Source: CAYPNP01 sp964412195
GTDB taxonomy: Bacteria; Acidobacteriota; JAAYUB01
Length of the DNA stretch: 64,000 nt
Assembly (NCBI GenBank): GCA_964412195.1
Contig: CAYPNP010000010.1
Location: forward strand, 1-64,000
Direction: 5' to 3'
Below the pieces are notes generated by a model. It was not told where the DNA came from. It worked only from the letters and a program-made list of their open reading frames with translations, and searched no databases. The position numbers were made by a program, and so were the translations under genes. This document shows, in pieces, positions 37,594 through 46,289 of the stretch. Positions within the stretch are counted from its first letter, which is position 1, and every line of letters starts with the position of its first letter.

Positions 37594-38952
37594 ATGACCG
37601 ATCTGCTGCTGAGACACCCCTCCTCCTGGCCCGATTCGGTGACCGGGGACACCGCCCGCGACGGGACTCCCGCCCGCGGGGTGACCTTCTGGGCACTGGT
37701 GCTGTACCTGTTCGTCGACTACGTGCGCCCCCAGTCCTTCTTCCCGGCCATCGGAGCCCTCCGGCCCGGACTGCTCGTGGAGCTGCTCCTGGTCTTTCTC
37801 CTGCTCGCCTACCGGGACAAGCGGCCGCTGCCGGCCCCCCTCTGGGGGATGTTCGCCGTGGTGGCGCTGATGGGGGCGGGCGTGTTCTTTGCCCCCAACC
37901 AGTACCATGCATTCTGGACGACCCTGGATATGTTCCTGCGGTTTCTGTGCGTGGTCGTGCCGATGTACATGTTCCTGGACGACTTGGACAAGCTGGACAG
38001 CTTCCTGAACTGGTTCCTGCTGTGCAACGGCTTCATCGCCCTGACGGCGATCTTCCGTCACGGCGCCGGGAGCGGGAGCTTCCTGGCGGACGAGAACGAC
38101 TTGTGCATGGCCCTGGATACGGCGCTCCCCCTGGCCATCTTCAAGTTTCTGCGGGCACCGAGCGGCCTGAAGCGGATCGGTTTCGGCCTCCTGACGGCCC
38201 TGTACCTGGCGGCCATCGTGTTCTCCTGGAGCCGCGGGGGGTTCGTGGGCCTGATCGCCGTGCTGTTCTGGGTGTGGCTGCGCAGCCCCCGGAAGCTGGC
38301 GGCGGTCTTGGGAATCATCGTTCTGGCGGCCGGTTTCATCATTCTCACGCCGGCCGCCTACTGGCAGGAGATGGGCACCATCGACACCGCCATCCAGGGC
38401 CGCGAGACGGGGGGAGCCCGGCTGTACTCCTGGGGGCTGGCGATCCGGATGTTCTGGGACCGGCCTCTCTTCGGATGGGGCCCGCAAGGGTACCCCTATG
38501 CCGTCTACCGGTTCCAGGGAGCGGAGCAGTACGAGATGGCCAACGCCCCGATTCAACGCAGCCTGTGGGGCCGCGTGTCCCATTCCGTCTATTTCACCGT
38601 CCTGCCGGAGTTGGGCCTTGCGGGCACGGCCATCTTCATCTGGCTGATCTGGTCCCTGATCGCCGCCCACCGGACAATCCGGAAGGATTGCCGGAAGTCG
38701 CCGCAGGCGGAGACGGAGCCTCCTCCGCCGCGCCTTCCCGGGCCCTGCGAGCGGCTGCTCACGATCTCGCTGGGCCTGGACGGGGCCCTCGTAGGCTTTC
38801 TGGTCTCGGGGATCTTTCTCTCGGCATTCTATTACCCCCATTTCTGGACGCTGCTGGCGCTGGGGATGGCCGCCCGCGCGATCCATCAGCAGCAGGTTTC
38901 CGCCCCGCTGCCGGCGGCGCCGACCGGGCAGGAGGCGAAGGCATGGCCCTGA
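37594..38952 (+). CDS. O-antigen ligase / Wzy-like polymerase
   Basis: A 452-residue polytopic membrane protein with about 11-12 helices and an O-antigen-ligase/Wzy signature in its large periplasmic loop (ARLYSWGLAIRMFWDRPLFGWGPQGYP, then RVSHSVYFTVLPELGLAGTAIF). In exosortase-A clusters this position is held by the putative EPS polymerase. It sits three bases after the FemAB-like gene and overlaps the next gene by ten bases. No other polymerase candidate is visible in the window, so it is the likely Wzy of this system. Confidence 0.88.
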   Translation: MTDLLLRHPSSWPDSVTGDTARDGTPARGVTFWALVLYLFVDYVRPQSFFPAIGALRPGLLVELLLVFLLLAYRDKRPLPAPLWGMFAVVALMGAGVFFAPNQYHAFWTTLDMFLRFLCVVVPMYMFLDDLDKLDSFLNWFLLCNGFIALTAIFRHGAGSGSFLADENDLCMALDTALPLAIFKFLRAPSGLKRIGFGLLTALYLAAIVFSWSRGGFVGLIAVLFWVWLRSPRKLAAVLGIIVLAAGFIILTPAAYWQEMGTIDTAIQGRETGGARLYSWGLAIRMFWDRPLFGWGPQGYPYAVYRFQGAEQYEMANAPIQRSLWGRVSHSVYFTVLPELGLAGTAIFIWLIWSLIAAHRTIRKDCRKSPQAETEPPPPRLPGPCERLLTISLGLDGALVGFLVSGIFLSAFYYPHFWTLLALGMAARAIHQQQVSAPLPAAPTGQEAKAWP

Positions 38953-40151
38953 ATCCGGTGCTGCGCATGGTGCCTCCGGCGGCGTCCGCCTGGTCCTTCC
39001 GCGAAGCGGCGGACCTTCTCCGCCCGTCCGGCGCGCGGTTGCCGGGGGCCGGCGAAATCCACCCGATCCTGGGGCCGGGCCGGCACCTGGCTTTCTCCTC
39101 GGGGCGGGCCGCCCTGTCGTTCCTCCTCCGGCTCCTGCGGGAAAGCGGCGAATGGGGCGACGAGGTCATTCTGCCGGCGTATTCCTGCTATTCGGTGGCC
39201 GCGGCCGCGGTGCGGGCCGGCATGAGAATCCGGCTGTGCGACCTGCACCCCGACACGCTGTCCATCGACGCCGGCCCCCTGTCGGAATGGGCCCGGGAAG
39301 GCGCCCGGATTCTGGTGGCGCCCACCCTGCTTGGCATCCCGGGCGACCTGGCCGGGCTGGAGGCGGCCTGCCGGTCGTGCGGCATCTTTCTCATCGATGA
39401 CGCGGCGCAGTCGATGGGGGCGAAAGTCGGTCACCGGCCGGTGGGATCGTTCGGCCAGGCGGGGATTTTCAGCTTTGGCCGCGGGAAGGCCGCCGCCGGC
39501 TGGGGCGGGGGCCTCCTCAGCCTGCGGGACGATTCGCTGGGGGACGCGGCGGAGGCGCGCTACCGGCCGCTGGAAGTCCAATCCGCCGCCGAGACCTGGC
39601 GGCAGGGGATGATCCTCCGGCTGGCGCCCCTGCTCCAATCTCCCCGGGTCTTCCGCTGGCTGGCGTCCCTGCCTTTTCTCCAGATCGGAGCCACGGCCTA
39701 CGATCCCTCCTTCCCGATCCGCCGGGCCGGGGGAACCATGGAGGGCCGCCTGGCGGCCGCCCTGGACGGGTTGGCCGCCCGCAACGGCATTCGGATCCGG
39801 AACGCCCAGACCTGGTTCGACCTGCTGGGCGGATTGCCGGTGGACTGCCTCGGCCCCCGGGATCCGGTCGGAAGCACCGCGATTTTCACGCGGTTCGGAA
39901 TCCTGTTTCCGGACGGCGCTTCCCGAGCGGAGGCCCTGCGGCGCCTCCGGCCGGCGGGCGTGCAGGGGACCGGCCTCTACCCCCGAAGCCTCGCCGACCT
40001 GCCGGAAATCCGGCCGCACCGGGTGGGCAACGAACCGGTGCCGGCGGCCCGTCGTCTGGCCGAGACGCTGCTGGTGCTCCCCACGCACGGCCAGATCCGG
40101 GCGGAGGATTTCCAGTCGGCCGCGGCGGCCTTGCGCCGGATGTTCGCATGA
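38943..40151 (+). CDS. DegT/DnrJ/EryC1-type sugar aminotransferase
   Basis: A 402-residue PLP enzyme. Key stretches: FSSGRAALSFLLRLL near the start, EVILPAYSCYSVAAA, FLIDDAAQSMGAKVG, and FSFGRGKAAAGWGGG, whose lysine would bind PLP. The fold type matches the sugar aminotransferases that convert ketosugar nucleotides to amino sugars. The C-terminal 150 residues are divergent and the length is slightly over typical. The start ATG at 38943 lies within the end of the polymerase gene. Such an amino sugar would be a natural site for the acyl or deacetylation chemistry in the cluster. Confidence 0.85.
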   Translation: MALNPVLRMVPPAASAWSFREAADLLRPSGARLPGAGEIHPILGPGRHLAFSSGRAALSFLLRLLRESGEWGDEVILPAYSCYSVAAAAVRAGMRIRLCDLHPDTLSIDAGPLSEWAREGARILVAPTLLGIPGDLAGLEAACRSCGIFLIDDAAQSMGAKVGHRPVGSFGQAGIFSFGRGKAAAGWGGGLLSLRDDSLGDAAEARYRPLEVQSAAETWRQGMILRLAPLLQSPRVFRWLASLPFLQIGATAYDPSFPIRRAGGTMEGRLAAALDGLAARNGIRIRNAQTWFDLLGGLPVDCLGPRDPVGSTAIFTRFGILFPDGASRAEALRRLRPAGVQGTGLYPRSLADLPEIRPHRVGNEPVPAARRLAETLLVLPTHGQIRAEDFQSAAAALRRMFA

Positions 40152-40163
40152 GGAGCTGAACGG

Positions 40164-41312
40164 GTGACGGAACCGATCCGCATCTCCCTGGAATGGGCGT
40201 TCTGGCTGGCTGCCGGAGGGGCGTTCTACGCATACTTCGGCTACCCGCTGCTGCTGCTGCTGGTGGGGCACGTCCGTCGCCGGCCGGAACCGGAGCCAGT
40301 CGCACTCCCCCGCGTCTCCATCATCATCGCCACCCACAACGAGGCGCACCAGTTGGCGGACAAGCTGTCCGACACCCTGGCCCTGACCTATCCGCCCGAC
40401 CGCGTGGAGATCATCGTCGCCGCCGACGGCTCCACGGACGCCACCGCCGAAGTCGTCGGCGGCTTTGCCCGCCAAGGGGTACGGCTGGTGGAGACCGGCC
40501 GCCGCCTCGGCAAGGAAGGCGCACAGAAGCTGGCGCTGCAGCAGGCGTCCGGCGAGATCATCGTCTTCACGGACGCGGGGACGCGATGCGCACCCGCCAC
40601 CCTCGAGGCCATGGCCCGGCGCTTCGCGGACCCGGGCGTCGGATGCGTCAGCGGCGTCGACCGCCATCTCGAGGCGGGCGCCGCCCACGGCGAAAGCTGG
40701 TACCTGCGGTACGAGATGTTCCTGAGGCGGCTGGAAACCCGGGCCGGATCCCTGGTGGGGCTCAGCGGATCGCTGTTTGCCGTCCGGCGGGAAATCTGCG
40801 ACCGGTGGAGCGAGGACAAGCCCAGCGATTTTCACGTCGTCCTGGACGCCATCCGCATGGGGTATCGCGGCGTCTCCGAACCCGCGGCGATCGGATACTA
40901 CCGGCCGCTGGCCGAAGAGTCCCGAGAATTCCGGCGCAAGGTCCGCACCGTCCTGCGCGGGATGACGGCCTTCTTCCAATCGCTGGACCTGCTGAATCCG
41001 ATCCGTCACGGCCTGGCGGCCTGGCAGCTGGTCAGCCACAAGCTCTTCCGCTGGCTGGTGCCCTTCTTCCAGGTCGTCAGCCTCGGAACGGCCGCGGCGC
41101 TGGCGCCTCAATCCGCATTCTTCGCCGCCGTCCTCGGACTGCAGCTGGCGTTCTACGCGGCCGCGCTGCTGGGATGGAAACCCGGCGTCCAATGGCGGGC
41201 CTGCCGGGTGCCCTACTGGTTCTGCCTGTTCAACGCGTCCATCCTGGCGGCCTGGATCCAGTTCCTCCTGGGACGGAGGATCGTGCTGTGGGAACCCACC
41301 CGGAGAGAATGA
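40164..41312 (+). CDS. membrane-bound family 2 glycosyltransferase
   Basis: A 382-residue enzyme. One N-terminal helix (FWLAAGGAFYAYFGYPLLLLLVG), a GT-A domain (RVSIIIATHNEAHQLADKL; VEIIVAADGSTDATAEV; IIVFTDAGTRCAP), and three C-terminal helices (LVPFFQVVSLGTAAALA onward). The tail helices and FR-type loops resemble the IcaA/HasA-like synthase branch, but it lacks an obvious QRxxW and is more likely a single-sugar transferase. Start is GTG at 40164. Four bases separate its stop from the next glycosyltransferase. Confidence 0.9.
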   Translation: MTEPIRISLEWAFWLAAGGAFYAYFGYPLLLLLVGHVRRRPEPEPVALPRVSIIIATHNEAHQLADKLSDTLALTYPPDRVEIIVAADGSTDATAEVVGGFARQGVRLVETGRRLGKEGAQKLALQQASGEIIVFTDAGTRCAPATLEAMARRFADPGVGCVSGVDRHLEAGAAHGESWYLRYEMFLRRLETRAGSLVGLSGSLFAVRREICDRWSEDKPSDFHVVLDAIRMGYRGVSEPAAIGYYRPLAEESREFRRKVRTVLRGMTAFFQSLDLLNPIRHGLAAWQLVSHKLFRWLVPFFQVVSLGTAAALAPQSAFFAAVLGLQLAFYAAALLGWKPGVQWRACRVPYWFCLFNASILAAWIQFLLGRRIVLWEPTRRE

Positions 41313-41315
41313 AGG

Positions 41316-42509
41316 ATGGCCCGACTCCCCGCTTGCCCGAGATTGCCGGATGAGCCCCTTCGGGTCTGCCACCTGATCAGCGGCGACCTGTGGGCGGGCG
41401 CCGAGGTCCAGGCGGCGACCCTGATGGCGGAGCTGGCCCGCCGGGCGGATCTCCGCCTCCGGGCCATCCTCTTCAACCGGGGCGAACTGGGCCGTCGCCT
41501 GGAGCGGGACGGCATCCCCGTGACGGTGCTCCCGGAATCCGAAATCGGGCTGCCCGGGCTGGTCTGGCGCTCGCGGAGGATCCTGTCCCGCGAGTGCATC
41601 GAGCTGCTGCATGCGCACGGTCACAAGGAGCACCTGGTCGGCGGGCTGGCCGCGCGGCTCGCCGGCGTCGGCGCGATCGTCCGGACGCACCACGGCAAGG
41701 GGATGCTGAACCGCGGGGGCGTGCATCGCTGGGTCGAGGCGGCGGGCGCCCGCTGGTGGACGGACCGCATGATCGCCGTGTCCGCGGAACTGGGAGAGTT
41801 CCTGCCCGGGCGGCTCCCCTGCCCCGGCAAGATCCGCGTCATCCGGAACGGAATCGCGGCCGGGATCACGGAGGCCGGCCCCGCCGCCCCGTCGGCGCGG
41901 GCGGGCCTGGGCATCCCCGCGGACGCACCGGTCGTCGGGACGGTCGGCCGCCTGGTGGCGGTGAAGGGGCACGACCTGTTCCTGCAGGCAGCCGCGCGGA
42001 TCGCGGCCCGGCGCCCGGAGACCGTGTTCGTCATCGTGGGCGAAGGCCCGATGCTCGCCGAGCTGCAGGAGCTGGCCGCCCGCCTCGGCGTCGGCCGGCT
42101 CCATTGGACCGGATTTCGCACCGACACCCTGGATCTCATGCGCATCTTCGACGTCTTCGTGCTGCCGTCCCGTCACGAAGGCACTCCCATGGCCCTCCTG
42201 GAGGCCATGGGACTCGGCCGGGCGGTGGCCGCCACGGCGGTCGGCGGCGTGCCCGAGGTGATCACCGACGGGATCGACGGCCGGCTGGCGCCCCCGGGCG
42301 ATGTGGAAGCCCTCGCGGCGGTCATCCTGGATCTTCTGGAAAATCCCGACGCCCGGCGGCGGCTGGGCGAAGCCGCCCCGCGCACAGTCCGCTGCCGTTT
42401 CTCGCTGGAACTGTCCGCGGAACAGACCGCCTCGCTGTACCGGGAGCTGGGCCGTCCGGCCGGCCGCGGCGGCAGCGAGGCCGGCGAAGTACGCCTGGAG
42501 CCCCGATGA
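41316..42509 (+). CDS. family 4 glycosyltransferase
   Basis: A 397-residue GT-B enzyme. N-terminal domain from LRVCHLISGDLWAGAEVQAATLM; C-terminal donor domain with VVGTVGRLVAVKGHDLFLQAA and the EX7E-type motif in LPSRHEGTPMALLEAMGLGRAVAATAVGG. Retaining transferase adding one sugar to the EPS repeat at the inner membrane face. The ATG at 41316 follows AGGA-like bases. The last stop overlaps the next start (ATGA at 42506-42509). Confidence 0.93.
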   Translation: MARLPACPRLPDEPLRVCHLISGDLWAGAEVQAATLMAELARRADLRLRAILFNRGELGRRLERDGIPVTVLPESEIGLPGLVWRSRRILSRECIELLHAHGHKEHLVGGLAARLAGVGAIVRTHHGKGMLNRGGVHRWVEAAGARWWTDRMIAVSAELGEFLPGRLPCPGKIRVIRNGIAAGITEAGPAAPSARAGLGIPADAPVVGTVGRLVAVKGHDLFLQAAARIAARRPETVFVIVGEGPMLAELQELAARLGVGRLHWTGFRTDTLDLMRIFDVFVLPSRHEGTPMALLEAMGLGRAVAATAVGGVPEVITDGIDGRLAPPGDVEALAAVILDLLENPDARRRLGEAAPRTVRCRFSLELSAEQTASLYRELGRPAGRGGSEAGEVRLEPR

Positions 42510-43465
42510 ATGAAGAGGGAACTCGAATGAAATTCATGTTTCGGTTCGTCGTGCCGGCCGTCGCGTTGGCCCTGGCGGCCTGCTCACCCGGCACGGGTCC
42601 CACACCACCGACTGGAGACAAGAGAATGGCCCATCCCGCTGGAAACCTTTCGGACTACTCCGACGCCCCCCCCGCCCAGCCCGTGCCCGTCCTGTTCATC
42701 CACCACTCCTGCGGCGGACAGCTGCTCGCGGAAACGGGCCCGGAGACAGGCGACCACTGCATCCACCCGACCCATCCCAACGGCGGGGGATTGCGCCGGC
42801 TCCTCGAGGAAAACCGGTACGTCGTCCACGAGGCCTCCTACGGGTCCGTCGTGGGCGAGAAGACCGACATCTGCGACTGGCGGGCCAAATTCCAGGAGCG
42901 GATGCCGCAGATCCTCGCCTGCCGGCGGCAGGACGACCTCCTCGACGGGAACACCCGGAACCGGGTGGTGATCTTCAAGTCCTGCTTTCCCAACAACTGG
43001 ATCGAGGCGGAAGGCGAGCCGCCGGGAGATCCCGATTCGCCCCGGCGCACCCTCGCTAACTGCCAGGCGGCCTACCGCGCCCTGTTGGACGTGTTCCGGA
43101 AGGAGCCGGGAACCCTCTTCATCGCGATGACCGCCCCACCCCTGGCCGAGCCGGCGGGGGGCCTGCGGGACTCGCTCAAGATCCTGCTGGGCCGGGAGGA
43201 CTCCGTCGGGCGGGTCGGCGACCGCGCCCGCCGGTTCAACGCCTGGCTGGCGGATCCCGGAAGCGGCTGGCTCGCCGGGTATGAGTTGCCCAACGTGGCG
43301 GTCTTCGACCTGTACGGCGTGTTGACCGGACACGGCAGCAGCCCCTGGTCGGCGTATCCGACGGGGAACGGCGCGGACAGCCACCCGAGCGCCGCGGGGA
43401 ACGCGCTGGCCGCGCGCGAGTTCGTCCCGATGCTGAATCGGGCGGTCCGACGGATGGGAATCTAA
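42506..43465 (+). CDS. SGNH-hydrolase-like lipoprotein
   Basis: A 319-residue (or 312 from the ATG at 42527) exported lipoprotein. From Met8 the signal MKFMFRFVVPAVALALAAC ends in an LAAC lipobox. The mature protein has an SGNH-esterase-like set: VLFIHHSCGGQ (serine block), FKSCFPNNWIE (asparagine block) and GADSHPSAAGNALAA (Asp-His block). It is probably a periplasmic or outer-membrane esterase acting on EPS acyl groups. I list the coupled ATG at 42506, which overlaps the upstream stop, but the 42527 start gives the better signal peptide and follows AGAGGGAAC. Exact substrate unknown. Confidence 0.75.
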   Translation: MNEEGTRMKFMFRFVVPAVALALAACSPGTGPTPPTGDKRMAHPAGNLSDYSDAPPAQPVPVLFIHHSCGGQLLAETGPETGDHCIHPTHPNGGGLRRLLEENRYVVHEASYGSVVGEKTDICDWRAKFQERMPQILACRRQDDLLDGNTRNRVVIFKSCFPNNWIEAEGEPPGDPDSPRRTLANCQAAYRALLDVFRKEPGTLFIAMTAPPLAEPAGGLRDSLKILLGREDSVGRVGDRARRFNAWLADPGSGWLAGYELPNVAVFDLYGVLTGHGSSPWSAYPTGNGADSHPSAAGNALAAREFVPMLNRAVRRMGI

Positions 43466-43526
43466 CTGGATACGGCGCGGGGCCGGCGGCGGCCGGCTCC
43501 GGACCGGGTGAGGCAACAGCAGTTCC

Positions 43527-44972
43527 ATGTCCATCGCCAAAGACGCATTCAGGGGCGCCTCCTGGCTGGCGGTATCCGACGCCGGAAGCCGGGTTTTCTC
43601 CTGGCTGGTCACCATCCTGGTGGCGCGGATCCTGGTGCCGGCCGACTACGGCCTGATGTCGCTGGCCACGATCTTCACGGCCTACACCGAGATTTTCAGC
43701 GAGCTGGGCCTCGGCGCCGCCATCATCCAGCGCCCGAATCCCACGCGGAACGCGTTGTCCTCCGTCTTCTGGTTCAGCCTGGGCATCAGCATATGTTTCG
43801 CGCTGGCCTGTTTCCCGATCGCCGAACTGACCGCCTACCTCTTCCATGAGGCCCGGGTGATCCCCCTCACCCGCGCCGTCTCCGCTCTCTTCATCATCAA
43901 CGGTCTCCAGATCGTCCCCGCCAACCTGCTCCGCAAGGAGCTGGACTTCAAGAAGGTCAGCATCATCAATTTCACGTCCGTGGTGGCCTCCTGCGGTTTC
44001 ATGCTGCTGCTCGCCAACCTGGGCGCCGGGGTCTGGACGCTGCTGGGCGGCCACCTGTTCCGCAGCACGATCAAACTGGTCATGACCTACGCGTTCGCCC
44101 GCTGGATGCCGTCCTTCCGGTTTGACGCGTCGACGGCGCGCTCGTACCTGAGCTTCGGATTCACCGTTTCCATGGCCCGTTCCCTCACCTACCTCTACCA
44201 GAATTCGGACCGCTTTTTCGCCGGGCGCTTCTGGGCCCCGCCCATGGTCGGGCTGTACAGCTTCGCGCTGAACCTGGCGCAGCTGCCGACCGAAAAAATC
44301 ACGGTCATCATCAACCAGGTCTCCTTCCCGGCGTTCTCCAAGCTGCAGAACGACCCGGTCGAGTTCAACCGGTTCTACCTGCACGCCCTGCGCGTGACGG
44401 CCACCCTGGTGCTGCCCCTCTTCGTCTGCGGATTCCTCCTGGCCGGCGACCTGATTCCCGTCCTCCTGGGCGACAAGTGGCTGCCGATGATCCCGGTGTT
44501 CCGCTTCCTCTGCCTGACCCAGATCGTCACGTCCATCAACGCCATCAACGATTTCGTGCACAACGCGCAGAACCGTCCCCGCTGGTTCCTGGTGAACTCC
44601 CTGGGCCTGGCGATATTCATGCCGCTGTCCTTTTACTTCGCCGCCCAGCGCGGGCTGTACGCCATGCCGATTCCCTGGTCCACGACGTACGTGGTTCTCT
44701 GCGCCATCTGGATCCTGGTGACGCTGCGGAAGCTGGGGATCCCGGTGCGCCTCTACGGCGCCAACCTGGTTCAGGCGGTCCTGGCGACGGTGGCGATGGC
44801 GGCCGCCGTGCTGGTCGTCCGGACCGGATGGGGCATGCTGCCGGACGGCTGGACGCCGCGCTTCCTGTCGCTCGGGATCCAGATCCTGACCGCCGGCGCG
44901 AGTTACTTGACCTGGCTCTGGATCTTCGACCGGCAGCTATTCCACGAATTCCGGAGGTTGCGCGCCGCATGA
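43527..44972 (+). CDS. Wzx-type oligosaccharide flippase
   Basis: A 481-residue membrane protein of the MOP superfamily with about 12-14 helices, starting AKDAFRGASWLAVSDAGSRVFSWLVTILVARIL. This is the typical opening of polysaccharide-transporter flippases that carry undecaprenyl-linked repeats across the inner membrane. Together with the Wzy-like polymerase and Wzz-like protein it completes a Wzx/Wzy-dependent pathway. Its last codons overlap the ATG of the next glycosyltransferase (ATGA). A 60-bp GC-rich gap without a recognisable promoter precedes it. Confidence 0.92.
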   Translation: MSIAKDAFRGASWLAVSDAGSRVFSWLVTILVARILVPADYGLMSLATIFTAYTEIFSELGLGAAIIQRPNPTRNALSSVFWFSLGISICFALACFPIAELTAYLFHEARVIPLTRAVSALFIINGLQIVPANLLRKELDFKKVSIINFTSVVASCGFMLLLANLGAGVWTLLGGHLFRSTIKLVMTYAFARWMPSFRFDASTARSYLSFGFTVSMARSLTYLYQNSDRFFAGRFWAPPMVGLYSFALNLAQLPTEKITVIINQVSFPAFSKLQNDPVEFNRFYLHALRVTATLVLPLFVCGFLLAGDLIPVLLGDKWLPMIPVFRFLCLTQIVTSINAINDFVHNAQNRPRWFLVNSLGLAIFMPLSFYFAAQRGLYAMPIPWSTTYVVLCAIWILVTLRKLGIPVRLYGANLVQAVLATVAMAAAVLVVRTGWGMLPDGWTPRFLSLGIQILTAGASYLTWLWIFDRQLFHEFRRLRAA

Positions 44973-46231
44973 AACCGAATCCTCCCGCCCCGGATCCCAC
45001 CGCGGAAGGCCGCCGGCAGGCAGCGGCGGAGGTCCCCGCGGCGGCCCCGCCGGCCACCCCGGAAACCGGCCGCCCCGCCGGCGCCTCGCCCGAAGCCGGG
45101 GCGGCGCCCCGGAGGCGGCTGCTGTTCATCCTGCCGGGAGTTCGGCCCAGCTCGAATCTGACGCGGTTCGAAGCCCTTTCCCGGCGTTTCGAGGGGGACA
45201 TCCTCTCCTCCCGCACCTATTCCGAGCCGGTGGCCGATGGAGTGATGCTGGGACGCTTCCGCGTGCACATCTTCGGCAGCCGGATCCCCCTCCGTCATCT
45301 GGCCAGCCTGGTCTTCCTCCTGGACTGCCTCCGGTTCGGACTGCGGGCCCGGCGGGCCGGGGTCCATTACGACCTTGTCCTCACCTACGATCCGCTGAAG
45401 ACCGGCCTGTTCGGCGTGCTGACCTCACGTCTTCTGCGGACGCGGTTCGCGCCCGAGGTCAACGGCGTCTACACCTCCCCCGCCGGCTACCTGGACGAGC
45501 CCAGCCGCCTCAGGGCGGCGCTGAAGCGCGGCGTGTTCAGCCTACTGGAACGCTGGGTCCTGAAGCGGGCCGACGGAATCAAGACGCTGTTCCCGGAGCA
45601 GCTGGATCCGTTCCTGCCGGTGGTCCGGGGGAAGAAGATCCGTACCTTCCCGGCTTTCATCGACATCCATCACTTCGACAACATCCAGGTCGAGGAGAGG
45701 CCGGAGATCCTGTTCATCGGTTTCCCCTTCAAGCTCAAGGGGGTGGACCTGTTGATCGACGCCTTCAAGCTCCTGGCGCCCCAATTCCCGGAGTGGCGCC
45801 TGAAGATCCTGGGCTGGTACCCCGATCCGCGCGAGATGGTGTCCCGGATCGGCGGGCACCCCCGCATCCACCACCACCTGCCGGTGGCGCCCCACGAGGT
45901 GCCCGAACACATCGGCGGGTGCTCCATCTTCACACTCCCGTCCCGTACGGAAGCCATGGGCCGCGTCCTGGTGGAGAGCATGGCCGCCGGCAAGCCCCGC
46001 GTCGGCGCCCGCGTGGACGGCATCCCCACAGTGATCGAGGATGGCGTGGATGGCTTCCTCTTCACCCCGGGCGATCACCTGGACTTGGCGGACAAGCTCC
46101 GCCGGCTGATGGCGGATCCGGCGCTGCGGCGCCGGATGGGGGAGGCCGGACGAAGGCGCGCCCAGGTCGAATTCACCCTGGAAAACTACATGAAGCACTT
46201 GGTGGGGTTCTATGACCACGTCCTGGAGTGA
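44969..46231 (+). CDS. family 4 glycosyltransferase with disordered N-terminus
   Basis: A 420-residue GT-B enzyme whose first about 48 residues are Pro/Ala-rich and disordered (PPAPDPTAEGRRQAAAE and on). The catalytic domain starts RRRLLFILPGVRPSSNLTRFEALSRRF; the donor site has EILFIGFPFKLKGVDLLIDAF and LPSRTEAMGRVLVESMAAGKPRVGARV. ATG at 44969 overlaps the flippase stop, with GGAGG upstream. Last plus-strand gene of the first EPS block before the opposed ligase/acyltransferase pair. Confidence 0.92.
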   Translation: MKPNPPAPDPTAEGRRQAAAEVPAAAPPATPETGRPAGASPEAGAAPRRRLLFILPGVRPSSNLTRFEALSRRFEGDILSSRTYSEPVADGVMLGRFRVHIFGSRIPLRHLASLVFLLDCLRFGLRARRAGVHYDLVLTYDPLKTGLFGVLTSRLLRTRFAPEVNGVYTSPAGYLDEPSRLRAALKRGVFSLLERWVLKRADGIKTLFPEQLDPFLPVVRGKKIRTFPAFIDIHHFDNIQVEERPEILFIGFPFKLKGVDLLIDAFKLLAPQFPEWRLKILGWYPDPREMVSRIGGHPRIHHHLPVAPHEVPEHIGGCSIFTLPSRTEAMGRVLVESMAAGKPRVGARVDGIPTVIEDGVDGFLFTPGDHLDLADKLRRLMADPALRRRMGEAGRRRAQVEFTLENYMKHLVGFYDHVLE

Positions 46232-46289
46232 CATCGCGTCCCGCGGGAGCGGAACGGGGCCGGGGCGCCTTCAGCGTCCCGGCGAGCCG

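Noticed and set aside
38886..42176. Minus-strand open frame of 1096 codons opposite the aminotransferase and glycosyltransferases
   Set aside because: Same reason: no recognisable domain, low-complexity Gly/Gln/Arg composition, fully opposite real genes.
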